A DNA stretch of 64,000 bases from Pseudocitrobacter faecalis (GCA_003315335.1 QNRL01000014.1:1-64000); one strand, 5' to 3'; numbered from the stretch's first letter, positions 43,347 to 53,063 are shown. Program-made: numbers and translations. Notes: a model not told the origin generated them from the letters alone.

Positions 43347-44139
43347 GCCGTGGCTTGCGGGGCTTCTTGCCCTCGCACTGGTTGCCCCGGCGTGGCTTTG
43401 CGCCGCGCCGCGGGTGATTACTCTCTCCCCTGCCAATACCGAACTGGCTTTTGCCGCCGGGATCACGCCGATTGGCGTCAGCAGCTACTCCGATTATCCT
43501 GACGAGGCCAGGCATATTGAACAGGTCGCTTCATGGCAGGGAATTAACCTGGAACGTATCGTGGCGCTAAAGCCCGATGTCGTGCTTGCCTGGCGTGAAG
43601 GGAACGCCGAGCGACAGGTTAACCAGTTGAGTTCTCTGGGCATTAAAGTCGTGTGGATAGACAACCATACGGTGGAAAGCATTGCCGCTACGCTGCGCGA
43701 AATCGCCCAGTGGAGCCCACACCCCGAAAAAGCGGAACAGGCCGCCAGCCAGCTGCTGCGCGACTACAACGAACTCAAATCCCGCTATGCGAATCAGCCC
43801 AAAAAACGGGTATTTCTGCAGTTCGGGTTCAATCCTATCTTTACCAGCAACAAAGCCGCGATTCAGAATCAGGTGCTGGAAATGTGCGGGGGTGAAAACA
43901 TCTTCGCCGACAGCCGCGTTCCCTGGCCTCAGGTGAGCCGCGAACAGGTACTGACACGCCAGCCACAGGCGATTGTGGTCGCCGGCGGTGCGAGTCAAAT
44001 TCCGAAAATCGAGCAGTATTGGGGCAGTCAGCTCACAATCCCGGTGATTCCTCTCAATAGCGACTGGTTTGAACGTGCAAGCCCACGTATTATCCTCGCC
44101 GCGAAACAACTCTGTACTGCCCTCGCGCAGGTTAATTGA
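43339..44139 (+). CDS. btuF: vitamin B12-binding periplasmic protein BtuF
   Basis: A 266-residue substrate-binding protein delivering cobalamin to BtuCD. The start is GTG at 43339 inside mtn, giving a 22-residue signal peptide ending LCA-APRV. The class III binding-protein fold follows: [14 protein letters not shown] near the N terminus and WPQVSREQV in the C lobe. BtuC/D are not in the window. Coupling to mtn fits a link between B12-dependent methionine and SAM metabolism. Confidence 0.96.
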   Translation: MVKPWLAGLLALALVAPAWLCAAPRVITLSPANTELAFAAGITPIGVSSYSDYPDEARHIEQVASWQGINLERIVALKPDVVLAWREGNAERQVNQLSSLGIKVVWIDNHTVESIAATLREIAQWSPHPEKAEQAASQLLRDYNELKSRYANQPKKRVFLQFGFNPIFTSNKAAIQNQVLEMCGGENIFADSRVPWPQVSREQVLTRQPQAIVVAGGASQIPKIEQYWGSQLTIPVIPLNSDWFERASPRIILAAKQLCTALAQVN

Positions 44140-44155
44140 TAGGTTAATTCGGAAT

Positions 44156-44779
44156 ATGCTCGTCTACTGGCTGGATATTCTTGGCACAATTGTCTTTGCA
44201 GTTTCTGGCGTACTACTCGCCGGAAAGCTGCGTATGGATCCGTTTGGCGTACTGGTGCTGGGCGTGGTTACCGCCGTCGGCGGCGGAACGATCCGCGACA
44301 TGGCGCTCGATCACGGCCCGGTCTTTTGGGTAAAAGATCCCACTGACCTGGTGGTGGCGATGGTCACCTGTATGCTCACTATCGTGCTGGTGCGTCAGCC
44401 GCGCCGTCTGCCAAAGTGGGTATTACCGGTGCTGGATGCCGTTGGTCTCGCGGTGTTTGTCGGCATCGGCGTGAATAAAGCATTTCTTGCTGGAACAGGC
44501 CCGCTGGTCGCGGTTTGTATGGGTGTTATCACCGGTGTCGGCGGCGGGATTATCCGCGACGTGCTGGCGCGCGAAGTGCCGATGATCCTGCGAACGGAAA
44601 TCTACGCCACCGCCTGTATTATCGGCGGTATCGTACACGCCACGACGTTTTATACCTTCAACGTTCCGCTGGAGAGCGCCAGTATGATTGGCATGGTAGT
44701 GACGCTGGTGATTCGTCTGGCGGCGATCCACTGGCATCTGAAGCTGCCGACCTTTGCGCTGGATGAGCCGGGGAAATGA
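44156..44779 (+). CDS. yadS: TRIC-type cation channel family protein YadS
   Basis: A 207-residue inner-membrane protein with about seven hydrophobic helices; bacterial relatives form trimeric intracellular cation-like potassium channels. Two internal repeats each carry a glycine-rich kink motif: TAVGGGTIRDMAL (about 40) and TGVGGGIIRDVLA (about 125), typical of the family. I chose ATG 44156 for the E. coli length; upstream in-frame codons lie in btuF. The physiological role in E. coli is not established. Confidence 0.92.
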   Translation: MLVYWLDILGTIVFAVSGVLLAGKLRMDPFGVLVLGVVTAVGGGTIRDMALDHGPVFWVKDPTDLVVAMVTCMLTIVLVRQPRRLPKWVLPVLDAVGLAVFVGIGVNKAFLAGTGPLVAVCMGVITGVGGGIIRDVLAREVPMILRTEIYATACIIGGIVHATTFYTFNVPLESASMIGMVVTLVIRLAAIHWHLKLPTFALDEPGK

Positions 44780-44792
44780 TGTGATGAAGCCA

Positions 44793-44809
44793 GATGGCGC
44801 AACGCCATC
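44793..44809. terminator. hairpin between convergent yadS and the first secreted-protein gene
   Basis: A perfect GATGGCG-CAA-CGCCATC stem, REP-like in sequence. It lies in the 41-base gap between two convergent genes; no long T-tract follows on either strand. Confidence 0.55.
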
Positions 44810-44820
44810 GGGCCGGGTTA

Positions 44821-45255
44821 TTATTTCTGCGCCTTCCCTTTCGACGCTTCAGAGCACTCTTTCCCGACAAACTTCTGCACGGTTTCGGTGCTAAAACTCG
44901 ACTTCTGACCGCCGCTCTCAATATCCATTTTTATGGTCATACGGATCTCGGTATCGCTGATTTTTTTCTCCTCTACCACAGAGTGCATATTGCCCTCTGG
45001 CTTATTACAGGTGATTTCGTTTACCAGTAAGGTATCGGTGTTTTCAGTATATTTGATCGAACACCCGTCCTTAGTACTTTCAACACCTTTAGCAATTTTT
45101 TTCAAATTTGCGGCCATTTTTTCCGTATAGCATGTGTGGATAGTTTTCCCCTGACCTTCCCTGGCCCATTCACCGGGCTGAATATCCAGAGCCATTGCGC
45201 TGTGTGAACCCGCCAGAGTAAATGCAAAAATAGCCGCAAATTTAACGCATTTCAT
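44821..45255 (-). CDS. DUF3617-like secreted protein, paralogue A
   Basis: A 144-residue predicted periplasmic protein of unknown function. A signal peptide (about 1-22, ending HSAMA) precedes a mature domain starting LDIQPGEW, as in DUF3617 proteins. Four cysteines (42, 65, 83, 124) probably form two disulfides; the C terminus is lysine-rich. It is 32% identical (by eye) to paralogue B in the mature part, while the first 30 residues differ at only two positions. AAGGAC lies eight bases before ATG 45255. It sits between yadS and erpA, where E. coli K-12 has no gene. Base composition is more A/T-rich than the neighbours, suggesting later acquisition or relaxed constraint. Confidence 0.82.
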   Translation of the reverse strand: MKCVKFAAIFAFTLAGSHSAMALDIQPGEWAREGQGKTIHTCYTEKMAANLKKIAKGVESTKDGCSIKYTENTDTLLVNEITCNKPEGNMHSVVEEKKISDTEIRMTIKMDIESGGQKSSFSTETVQKFVGKECSEASKGKAQK

Positions 45256-45301
45256 AATTAAGTCCTTTAATATTAGAAAGTTACATTCCGTGTTATTAGC
45301 C
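45165..45301 (-). repeat. 137-bp near-identical leader/signal-peptide tract, copy A
   Basis: This tract covers the upstream leader, ribosome site and signal-peptide codons of paralogue A. It matches 45756-45892 without gaps, with six mismatches by eye, then similarity falls sharply on both sides. Confidence 0.85.
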
Positions 45302-45414
45302 TTTAAACACGCCCAGCACTATTGGTGTTGAGGTGTATTTTATATTTACCGCTTCTAGCGAACGTATATGAAGCAATAAGCCGAATACGTAATCAGCCTA
45401 AAAGACAAGGATGA

Positions 45415-45846
45415 TTATTTGGCCTTAGAGTTCGATGGGGCAGTGCACTGTGCGCTAACAAATTTTTGCACCATTTCCTCTTCCGCGCTCGATGTTTTAC
45501 CATCAAGAGTAATATCCATCTTCACCTTGATCTTCACCTCGGTTTCGCTCGTTTTTGTCATGTCCATCGCAATCAAAAACTCTTTGTCGGGTGTCTTACA
45601 GTAGGTCTCTGTGTTCTGATGCGTACTGCTATTGTCCTTAATGTCCGTAACACATTTCCCTGCTTTAATTTTTTTGCCTTTTTTCATCTCTTTCAGATGT
45701 TTAATTGCTGCGGCGTCGTAACAAGTTACTTTTTTTTTACCATTATGGTCAGTAACCCATTCACCGGGCTGAATATCCAGAGCCATTGCACTGTGTGAAC
45801 CCGCCAGAGTAAATGCCAAAATAGCCGCTAATTTAACGCATTTCAT
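45415..45846 (-). CDS. DUF3617-like secreted protein, paralogue B
   Basis: A 143-residue predicted periplasmic protein, tandem paralogue of A. The signal peptide is almost identical to A; the mature part is very lysine-rich (near residues 50-61, KEMKKGKKIKAGK) and keeps the four cysteines at exactly positions 42, 65, 83 and 124. The C-terminal EMVQKFV segment is the best conserved part between the two. I chose ATG 45846, with AAGGA eight bases upstream, over a longer frame running into the erpA terminator. Function unknown; an alternative reading is a lysozyme-inhibitor-like or ligand-binding secreted protein, but nothing proves it. Confidence 0.82.
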   Translation of the reverse strand: MKCVKLAAILAFTLAGSHSAMALDIQPGEWVTDHNGKKKVTCYDAAAIKHLKEMKKGKKIKAGKCVTDIKDNSSTHQNTETYCKTPDKEFLIAMDMTKTSETEVKIKVKMDITLDGKTSSAEEEMVQKFVSAQCTAPSNSKAK

Positions 45847-45892
45847 AATTAAATCCTTTAATATTAAAAAGTTACATTCCGCGTTATTAGCC
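45756..45892 (-). repeat. 137-bp near-identical leader/signal-peptide tract, copy B
   Basis: Partner of the tract at 45165-45301. It spans the leader and signal-peptide codons of paralogue B and ends next to the erpA terminator. Confidence 0.85.
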
Positions 45893-45894
45893 AT

Positions 45895-45935
45895 AAAAAC
45901 AAAGCCCGAACACCAAAGGTATTCAGGCTTTTTAT
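45895..45935 (-). terminator. erpA terminator
   Basis: A 14-bp stem AAAGCCTGAATACC / GGTGTTCGGGCTTT (with three G-T pairs) and a 3-base loop, followed on the minus strand by GTTTTTA. A degenerate counterpart of this hairpin lies at about 45305-45340, upstream of paralogue A, as expected if the terminator was duplicated with the gene. Confidence 0.88.
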
Positions 45936-45990
45936 ATTTACCACTTCTGTTGAGCGGTATTATTTTCTTTGCCGGATAGCCCGGCAAGTA

Positions 45991-46335
45991 TCAGATACTG
46001 AACGAAGAACCGCAGCCGCAGGTGCTGGTCGCGTTCGGGTTGGTCACGATAAAACGGGAACCTTCCAGACCTTCGGTGTAATCAACAGAACCGCCAACCA
46101 GATACTGCAGGCTCATCGGGTCAACCACCAGGCCAACGCCCTGTTTTTCGATGGTCATATCGCCTTCGTTGATTTGATCGTCAAAGGTAAAGCCGTACTG
46201 GAAGCCGCTGCAACCACCACCGGTGATGTAGACACGCAGTTTCAGGTTCGGATTGTCTTCATCCGCAATCAGGTTTTTTACTTTAGAGGCTGCGGCGTCG
46301 GTAAACTCCAGCGGCAGCGCTACGTCATCACTCAT
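45991..46335 (-). CDS. erpA: iron-sulfur cluster carrier ErpA
   Basis: A 114-residue A-type Fe-S carrier that delivers clusters to IspG/IspH and respiratory enzymes. The three cluster ligands are C42 (GGGCSGF) and C106/C108 ([10 protein letters not shown]). Length equals E. coli ErpA. I chose ATG 46335 (MSDDVAL); the upstream extension is not conserved. The 81-base gap to clcA is A/T-rich; IscR control as in E. coli is possible but I could not place the site confidently. Confidence 0.97.
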   Translation of the reverse strand: MSDDVALPLEFTDAAASKVKNLIADEDNPNLKLRVYITGGGCSGFQYGFTFDDQINEGDMTIEKQGVGLVVDPMSLQYLVGGSVDYTEGLEGSRFIVTNPNATSTCGCGSSFSI

Positions 46336-46416
46336 TTTTTGCTCCCATTGATACTGTAATCTGGGCAAATAATAACCCGATTCTTTTGGTCATTATCTAA
46401 TACCCTGGTAATTCGT

Positions 46417-47835
46417 TCAAGTATTCTGCCCTGCCGCTGCCTGCGCTTTTGCCGCCTGCTCTGCTTCCTGTTTCGCCAGCGTTCGCGCCAGGATGGTGGC
46501 GTAGAGCGGCTTTCCACCCAGGAACTGCGCTAATAGCGTGGCACCTAAGCAGGTAATAATCATTGGCAAAATGAGCTGATAATTGTCGGTCATCTCCAGC
46601 ACCAGCACAATACCGGTCAGCGGTGCACGCACCGACGCGGCCATCAATGCGCCCATACCAGCGATAGCAAACGTGCCCGCTTCAAGATGGTAGCCCGGAA
46701 AAACATTCATGGCCGCCATACCAAACGCGGTGCCCAGCAGCGTGCCAAGCGCCAGCATCGGGGCGAAAATCCCACCCGGCGCACCGGAGGAAAAACACAG
46801 CAACGTGGTCAGCACGCGCGCGACGAAGATAAACAGCAGCAAACCTACGCTATAGTTGCCTGCCGCCGCAATGGGAATCAGGTTAAAACCACCGCCCGCC
46901 GCCGCAGGTTCAATCAACCCCAGCACGCCGCACAGGCCGCCTATCAGGCCCCCAATTAACACCCATTTTTTGATTTCGCCGCCGTGAATGCGCTGAAACA
47001 TATCCTGCGTTCTCAGCACCAGCGTATTAAAAATGGGGCCGACGATGCCAAAAATCATCCCCAGCACCAGATAAAGCCACAGTGTGTCCACTGGCGCGTT
47101 GGTCAGTTTGCCCACCTCAATAACCGGCGTCTCGCCGTTAAAGATGCGGAACACGATGCTCGACATGATGACGCCGGTGAATACCGCTTTAATAGAGACC
47201 AGGTTATAGCGGAACTGCGAACGCATCTCTTCAATGATGAACAGAATGCCCGCCAGCGGGGCATTAAACGCCGCCGACAGCCCCGCCGCCGCGCCGGTTG
47301 CTAATAGCGTATGGCGGGCTTCGGCACTGCGCATACGGAAGATATCGCCAATCATGCGTCCGATGTTACCGCCGATTTGTACCGTCGGCCCTTCGCGCCC
47401 GAGTACCATTCCGGCCCCAAGCGTCCCCATCCCGCCGATAAATTTCACCGGCAGCACGCGCCACCAGCGCACCGGACGCAACTCTTCCAGCGCGCCCTCA
47501 ATTTCAGGAATGCCCGAACCGCCTGCCTCCGGCGCAAAACGCCTCACCAACAGGTAGCCCACCATCGCCAGCAGCCCGGAAAGAATAAAGGCCAGCGGCC
47601 AGACGATAAACCAGTGATCAGCAACGTGGGCAATCGACGCCATCCGGAGGTTCGACACCCAATTCACCGCTTTTTCGAACGCCACGCCAACGAAACCCGC
47701 GACGGTGCCGACCAGCGCGGCCATCAACAAAATTTTTAACGGCGTTTTATCGCGGTTCAACAACCGCCGTATCGTATCGCCACGACGTAAGCGCGCGACT
47801 TGCTGTGACTCAAAAGAGGAAGAATCTGCTTTCAT
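46417..47835 (-). CDS. clcA: H+/Cl- exchange transporter ClcA
   Basis: A 472-residue CLC antiporter of the inner membrane, used in extreme acid resistance. The three chloride-selectivity segments are present: [10 protein letters not shown] (about 106), [12 protein letters not shown] (the gating glutamate, E148 in E. coli) and [12 protein letters not shown] (about 355); a late tyrosine in GKPLYATI matches Y445. Length is one less than E. coli ClcA. It is divergent from hemL, sharing a 183-base gap. Confidence 0.97.
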   Translation of the reverse strand: MKADSSSFESQQVARLRRGDTIRRLLNRDKTPLKILLMAALVGTVAGFVGVAFEKAVNWVSNLRMASIAHVADHWFIVWPLAFILSGLLAMVGYLLVRRFAPEAGGSGIPEIEGALEELRPVRWWRVLPVKFIGGMGTLGAGMVLGREGPTVQIGGNIGRMIGDIFRMRSAEARHTLLATGAAAGLSAAFNAPLAGILFIIEEMRSQFRYNLVSIKAVFTGVIMSSIVFRIFNGETPVIEVGKLTNAPVDTLWLYLVLGMIFGIVGPIFNTLVLRTQDMFQRIHGGEIKKWVLIGGLIGGLCGVLGLIEPAAAGGGFNLIPIAAAGNYSVGLLLFIFVARVLTTLLCFSSGAPGGIFAPMLALGTLLGTAFGMAAMNVFPGYHLEAGTFAIAGMGALMAASVRAPLTGIVLVLEMTDNYQLILPMIITCLGATLLAQFLGGKPLYATILARTLAKQEAEQAAKAQAAAGQNT

Positions 47836-48018
47836 CTGCTTATCATTAATTGGTAATACAAATCCGAAGGGGGCATTCTAGCGGGCCTCTCGCCCCTCGT
47901 CGCGTAAAAATTCCCCTGAATCGCCAGGTGTTTCATTTCGGCAAAACTTTCATAACCTTCCTGGAATAATTAGAATAGCCCGTTAATCATTTTCCTCCCC
48001 CGAATCAGGAGCCGTTTC

Positions 48019-49299
48019 ATGAGCAAATCGGAAAACCTCTACAACGCAGCGCGGAAACTTATTCCCGGCGGCGTCAACTCACCGGTACGCGCCTTCACCG
48101 GCGTAGGTGGCACACCGCTGTTTATCGAACGTGCGGATGGGGCTTACCTGTATGATGCGGACGGCAAAGCCTATGTGGACTACGTTGGTTCCTGGGGGCC
48201 GATGGTGCTGGGACACAACAACCCGACCATTCGTAACGCGGTGATTGAAGCCGCCGAGCGTGGCCTGAGCTTCGGTGCGCCAACCGAAATGGAAGTGAAA
48301 ATGGCGGAACTGGTGACCGAACTGGTGCCGACCATGGACATGGTACGCATGGTGAATTCCGGTACGGAAGCAACCATGAGCGCCATTCGCCTGGCGCGTG
48401 GCTTCACAGGCCGCGATAAAATCATCAAATTCGAAGGCTGCTACCACGGCCACGCCGACCACCTGCTGGTAAAAGCCGGTTCCGGTGCACTGACCCTCGG
48501 CCAGCCCAATTCCCCAGGCGTCCCGGCAGATTTCGCCAAACACACGCTGACCTGTACCTATAACGATCTCGCCTCCGTGCGCGAGGCGTTCGAGCAGTTC
48601 CCTCAGGAGATCGCCTGCATCATCGTGGAACCGGTCGCGGGCAACATGAACTGTGTGCCGCCGCTGCCAGAATTCCTGCCGGGCCTGCGCGCACTGTGCG
48701 ATGAATTTGGCGCGCTGTTGATCATCGATGAAGTGATGACCGGCTTCCGCGTCGCCCTGGCGGGTGCGCAGTCTTACTATAATGTCGTCCCAGACCTGAC
48801 CTGCCTTGGCAAAATCATCGGCGGCGGTATGCCAGTGGGCGCATTCGGCGGACGCCGGGACGTAATGGACGCACTAGCACCAACCGGCCCGGTGTATCAG
48901 GCAGGTACGCTTTCCGGTAACCCAATTGCGATGGCTGCAGGCTACGCATGCCTGACGCAGGTGGCACAACCTGGCGTTCACGAAACCTTAGACGAACTCA
49001 CCACTCAACTGGCAGAAGGTTTGCTGGAAGCCGCTGAAGAGACAGGCATTCCTCTGGTGGTTAACCACGTTGGCGGGATGTTCGGGATTTTCTTCACTAA
49101 CGCGAAAACAGTAACCTGCTATCAGGATGTCCTGAAGTGCGACGTAGAGCGCTTCAAGCGTTTCTTCCATCTGATGCTGGACGAAGGTATTTACCTGGCG
49201 CCGTCAGCGTTTGAAGCGGGCTTTATGTCCGTGGCGCACACGCCGGAGGATATCAATAAGACGATTGATGCGGCGCGTAAGGTGTTTGCGCAGCTGTAA
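48019..49299 (+). CDS. hemL: glutamate-1-semialdehyde 2,1-aminomutase
   Basis: A 426-residue PLP enzyme forming 5-aminolevulinate in the C5 tetrapyrrole pathway. The Schiff-base lysine is K265 in [12 protein letters not shown]; the SGTEATMSA segment near 114 binds the cofactor phosphate. AGGAG lies eight bases before ATG 48019. Length equals E. coli HemL. A palindromic repeat lies between it and the convergent fhuB. Confidence 0.98.
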   Translation: MSKSENLYNAARKLIPGGVNSPVRAFTGVGGTPLFIERADGAYLYDADGKAYVDYVGSWGPMVLGHNNPTIRNAVIEAAERGLSFGAPTEMEVKMAELVTELVPTMDMVRMVNSGTEATMSAIRLARGFTGRDKIIKFEGCYHGHADHLLVKAGSGALTLGQPNSPGVPADFAKHTLTCTYNDLASVREAFEQFPQEIACIIVEPVAGNMNCVPPLPEFLPGLRALCDEFGALLIIDEVMTGFRVALAGAQSYYNVVPDLTCLGKIIGGGMPVGAFGGRRDVMDALAPTGPVYQAGTLSGNPIAMAAGYACLTQVAQPGVHETLDELTTQLAEGLLEAAEETGIPLVVNHVGGMFGIFFTNAKTVTCYQDVLKCDVERFKRFFHLMLDEGIYLAPSAFEAGFMSVAHTPEDINKTIDAARKVFAQL

Positions 49300-49390
49300 C
49301 CCCCCTCACCCTAACCCTCTCCCATCGGGAGAGGGAACCGACCGGCGCTAGTTTTCCCCCTCTCCCTCAGGGAGAGGGCCGGGGTGAGGG
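49300..49390 (+). repeat. GGGAGAGGG palindromic intergenic element (hemL-fhuB)
   Basis: Two modules: CCCTCTCCC-ATC-GGGAGAGGG (49314-49334) and CCCTCTCCCTCAGGGAGAGGG (49358-49378), flanked by CCCCTCACCC and GGGGTGAGGG in inverted order, so the whole element can fold. Same family as 38059-38154 and 58191-58470. It likely ends both convergent transcripts. Confidence 0.85.
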
Positions 49391-49396
49391 TCTTTT

Positions 49397-51379
49397 CTAA
49401 CGACTCTGCTTTCTCAGCAAATAAATAAAGTACGGCGCACCGATAAAGGTCGACAGCAACCCTGCCGGGATCTGATACGGGAACATCATCATGCGCCCGC
49501 ACCAGTCGGCGAACACCAGCAGTAATCCTCCCACCAGCGTAGACATCACGATATGCGGCATTGTGCGACGAAAGCCCATCATGCGCGCAATATGCGGTGC
49601 CATCAGGCCAACAAAACTCAGCGGGCCAATGGTGAGCGTGGCCGCTGCCGTCAGGCTGGCTGCCAACAACAACAGCGCAATTCGCGCAGGCGTCAGAGCG
49701 ATGCCCACAGACCGCGCGGTATCTCCGCCGAGCGGCAGAATGGTCAGCCAACGGCGGCTCAACGGTACCAGCAAGAATAGCACCGCCATCACCAGCGCCG
49801 ATTGCAGCACCTGCGTCCCGGTTGCGTTATAGGTTGAACCCGAAATCCATGTCAGGATCTGCGCCATGCGCGGATCGCCGCTCGCCTGCAACATCATCAG
49901 CAACATGGTAAAGGCAGTGCTGAGCGCCATCCCCGCGAGCAGCATGCGGTGCGGCGAAAAGCCACCGCGTCCGGCGGCGATCAGAATAATCAGCAGCGTT
50001 ACCGCCGCGCCGATGCTCCCCGCGGGCAGCAGCCAGCCAAAAGCATTACCCGGTACGATAAACAGCATCAGCACCACGCCAAACGCCGCACCGGAGCTAA
50101 TCCCCAGGACTTCCGGGCTTGCCATCGGATTGCCCGTCAGTCGCTGAATAATACAGCCCGCCACCGCCAGCATCATCCCGGCGATCAATGCAGAGAGCAC
50201 GCGTGGCCAGCGCCATTGCAGCAGTTCATCCAGTAGCGTGCCGCTCGCCCAGCGCCAGCCCCCGGCATCACGGCCAAACGCCAGCGCGGCAAAAATCGCC
50301 ACCAGCAGAACGACCAGCCCGGCGATGGCCCACGCAGGCACGTGGTAACGCTCCTCAGCAACATTATCGCTGGCATTCATCGACGGTGCGGTCATGCTTC
50401 GCAGACGCGGTAGCAACCAAAGTAGTAGCGGCGCACCTATCAGCGCGGTGACTGAGCCGGTGGAGACCTCCATCCATACGCGAGTGAGCCAGATAATAAT
50501 TTGGTCAGAAAGCCAGAGAATGAGCGCACCAATCAGCGGCGCCAGCATCAATCGCGCCAGCAGGCGGCGCGCGCCGAGCATTTTCGCCAGCAGCGGCGCA
50601 AACAGGCCGATGAAGCCGATAATGCCTACCGCGTTAACGAGGAAAGCGCTGATGACAATCGCCAGCGTCAACGCCGCCAGGCGCGCCAGCGATAACGCCA
50701 GCCCCAGGTTGCGGGCCACGCCGTCATCCAGCCCCATCAGCGTCAGCGGTCGCAGCAGCAACAGCGTGAGCATCACCCCACCCAGCAGCTGCGGCCACAG
50801 GCGTTCGACGATACTCCAGTCAGTTTGCGTCAGCGTGCCGGTGCTCCACAGGAACATGCTTTGTAGCTGGTCATGATGGAAAATCACCATAAGCTGGTTG
50901 ATGGCACCGCAGTAGAGGCTGACCACCAGCCCCGCCAGAATCAGCGTCACCGGGGAAAGTCGTTTACCCCACGCCACGCCAAACACCAGCGCCCCCACAA
51001 TGCAGGCTCCGGCCAATGCGGCAAACTGCGAGGCCAACACACCAGGGATCGCCCACAGCGTGGTGACAGTCATGCCTAACTGCGCGCCGGTCGCCACGCC
51101 AAGCGTCGTCGGTTCAGCCAGTGGATTTCGCAACACCTGCTGGAAAAGGACACCGACCAGCCCAAGCCCCGCGCCCACCAGCAGTGAAATCACCAGCCGC
51201 GGCGTCAGGCTATAGTGGAACAGCATCTGGTCGATAGAATCGATATTCGGTTGACGAAGCGCCTGCAACCACTGCCCACGCGGCAGCGCGACATTGAAGT
51301 TAAACCAGGTTAACGCCAACGCGACGAAAAACAGCAACGCCAGCAACAGGGCAGCAAACGGGGAGATTTTATTCCTCAC
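49397..51379 (-). CDS. fhuB: ferric hydroxamate ABC permease FhuB
   Basis: A 660-residue inner-membrane permease made of two fused homologous halves (about 1-330 and 331-660), each with ten predicted helices; family relatives usually dimerise from single halves. It takes ferrichrome-type siderophores from FhuD, powered by FhuC. Each half carries a conserved GLVGVLFQ/GFIGLFAPLLAK or GPLSFVGLMAPHIAR segment. Length equals E. coli FhuB. The start overlaps fhuD by four bases. Confidence 0.97.
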   Translation of the reverse strand: MRNKISPFAALLLALLFFVALALTWFNFNVALPRGQWLQALRQPNIDSIDQMLFHYSLTPRLVISLLVGAGLGLVGVLFQQVLRNPLAEPTTLGVATGAQLGMTVTTLWAIPGVLASQFAALAGACIVGALVFGVAWGKRLSPVTLILAGLVVSLYCGAINQLMVIFHHDQLQSMFLWSTGTLTQTDWSIVERLWPQLLGGVMLTLLLLRPLTLMGLDDGVARNLGLALSLARLAALTLAIVISAFLVNAVGIIGFIGLFAPLLAKMLGARRLLARLMLAPLIGALILWLSDQIIIWLTRVWMEVSTGSVTALIGAPLLLWLLPRLRSMTAPSMNASDNVAEERYHVPAWAIAGLVVLLVAIFAALAFGRDAGGWRWASGTLLDELLQWRWPRVLSALIAGMMLAVAGCIIQRLTGNPMASPEVLGISSGAAFGVVLMLFIVPGNAFGWLLPAGSIGAAVTLLIILIAAGRGGFSPHRMLLAGMALSTAFTMLLMMLQASGDPRMAQILTWISGSTYNATGTQVLQSALVMAVLFLLVPLSRRWLTILPLGGDTARSVGIALTPARIALLLLAASLTAAATLTIGPLSFVGLMAPHIARMMGFRRTMPHIVMSTLVGGLLLVFADWCGRMMMFPYQIPAGLLSTFIGAPYFIYLLRKQSR

Positions 51380-52269
51380 GCTTTGCCTCCCAGCGCGTTA
51401 TTCAGCACGCGGCCAAAGTGCATCGCCGAAAGTGTCGCGCCGTAGAACCAGACCGCCGGTACGCGCTGAAAACGATTGGCGCGCACAAAGGGCATGGCCT
51501 GCCACAACGGCGTCGCCATCAGCTTACGCATTTCCGGGTCGTTGCCGTGGTCAAAGCAGAGCACATCCGCATCTTTGTAGGCGGCCAGCCGGTCGATACC
51601 CACCGCCACGCTGCCCCAGAAGTTAGTTTCGCCCTGCCAGGCATTTTTAACGCCAAGTGAATCGAGCATTTCCTGGAACAGGCAGTTCGGCCCGAAAACC
51701 AGCATATGACGCGCATCCAACAGGGTGACCATCAATAACGGGCGATCGCCGCGCATCGTGAAACGCGGCTTCAGGCTTTCAACAAAGGCATCATATTCCC
51801 GCAGGTGCTGTTGCGCCTGCGGCTCGCGGCCAATCAGTTGCGCCATTTCAACAAGCGAGTGACGCGCCTGCGCCAGTGGCTTTTTCCCATCGCTGAAGGC
51901 AAAGCCGCGCCCTGGCGCAATTTTCGCCAGCGTCTCGGCTGAAGGGCCATAGCCCGCCGACCAGACCAAGAACGACGGTTTCATTTGGGTAAGCAGTTCG
52001 AGGTTGGGTTCGGTGCGCAGACCAACGTCGATCACCGAATCCGGCAGTGCGGGTTCATTCACCCACAGCTTATAGTTTGGGATATCGGCAATACCATAAG
52101 GCGTGACGCCCAGCGCCAGCAGCAGCTCAACCGGGAGCCACTCCAGCGCCACAATACGGTGAGGATCGACCGTCGCCGCCTGCGCGTGGCGCATCTGCCA
52201 GAGCAGCGGCGAGAGAGCCATCGCCGTCAGTAAACGTCGACGGCTAATCAAAGAGGAGGCATCCATCAA
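51376..52269 (-). CDS. fhuD: ferric hydroxamate-binding periplasmic protein FhuD
   Basis: A 297-residue class III binding protein for ferrichrome, coprogen, aerobactin and other hydroxamates. The signal peptide carries two arginines after residue 9 (SRRRLLTAMALSPLL), a twin-arginine-like pattern, and ends near QAA. The WLPVELLLALG and FWGSVAVGIDRL segments lie in the two lobes. Overlaps of four bases with fhuC and fhuB indicate coupling. Confidence 0.96.
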   Translation of the reverse strand: MMDASSLISRRRLLTAMALSPLLWQMRHAQAATVDPHRIVALEWLPVELLLALGVTPYGIADIPNYKLWVNEPALPDSVIDVGLRTEPNLELLTQMKPSFLVWSAGYGPSAETLAKIAPGRGFAFSDGKKPLAQARHSLVEMAQLIGREPQAQQHLREYDAFVESLKPRFTMRGDRPLLMVTLLDARHMLVFGPNCLFQEMLDSLGVKNAWQGETNFWGSVAVGIDRLAAYKDADVLCFDHGNDPEMRKLMATPLWQAMPFVRANRFQRVPAVWFYGATLSAMHFGRVLNNALGGKA

Positions 52270-53063
52270 TAGACAAAACTTACCGGCGCAGCACCTGCCG
52301 GGTGTGGCAGTATCCCCATCGGAATACCGTAAATATGTTCCAGCGTTTCGCTGCGCATCAGCTCGGCAGGCGTGCCCTGAGCAATCATCTCGCCACCGCG
52401 CAGCGCCACTAAATAGTCACAGTAGCGCGCGGCCATGTTGATATCGTGCAGTACGGCCACAACCGTCAGCCCACGCTGCTGGCTTAAGCGATGCACCAGC
52501 GCCAATACATCGACCTGATGCGCGATATCCAGCGCGGAGGTCGGTTCATCCAGCAGCAAACAACGGCTGTCCTGCGCCACCAGCATGGCAATCCACGCCC
52601 GTTGACGCTCGCCGCCGGAGAGACTATCCACCAGCCGATTGGCCAGCGGTTTTAACCCAACCAGGGTAATGGCTTCTTCCACTTTTTCGCGGTCGGCAAC
52701 GCCAAAACGCCCCAACGCCCCGTGCCAGGGATAGCGGCCAATCGCCACCAGTTCGCGCACCGTCATCCCTTCCGCCTGCGGCAACTGCTGCGGCAGATAG
52801 GCGACTTTCCGGGCAAACGCTTTGCTGTTCCAGCTATCGAGCGGTTGACCATCCAACAGGATCTCGCCTTCCGACGGCGGCTGATGACGACCGAGCATTT
52901 TCAAAAGCGTCGATTTACCGGAGCCGTTGTGGCCGATAAGGCCAGTCACTTTTCCCACCGGGAAGGTGAGCGAGAGAGGATGAAGCAGCGTGCGACCAGG
53001 AACCCGAAACGAGACGTTATCGAGTGTAAAGGTGGTATCTGGAGGGGTTGTGATGTCCTGCAT
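52266..53063 (-). CDS. fhuC: ferric hydroxamate ABC ATPase FhuC
   Basis: A 265-residue ATPase driving FhuB. Walker A is GHNGSGKST near residue 43, signature LSGGERQR near 145, Walker B LLLDEPTSALD near 165. I chose ATG 53063 (MQDITTPP), which gives the E. coli length; the frame runs 35 codons further upstream into fhuA but that part is not conserved. Fifty bases separate it from fhuA. Confidence 0.97.
   Translation of the reverse strand: MQDITTPPDTTFTLDNVSFRVPGRTLLHPLSLTFPVGKVTGLIGHNGSGKSTLLKMLGRHQPPSEGEILLDGQPLDSWNSKAFARKVAYLPQQLPQAEGMTVRELVAIGRYPWHGALGRFGVADREKVEEAITLVGLKPLANRLVDSLSGGERQRAWIAMLVAQDSRCLLLDEPTSALDIAHQVDVLALVHRLSQQRGLTVVAVLHDINMAARYCDYLVALRGGEMIAQGTPAELMRSETLEHIYGIPMGILPHPAGAAPVSFVY

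Noticed and set aside
45415-45987. 190-residue form of paralogue B
   Set aside because: The extension reads through the erpA terminator and would bury the signal peptide; ATG 45846 has a ribosome site and matches paralogue A.
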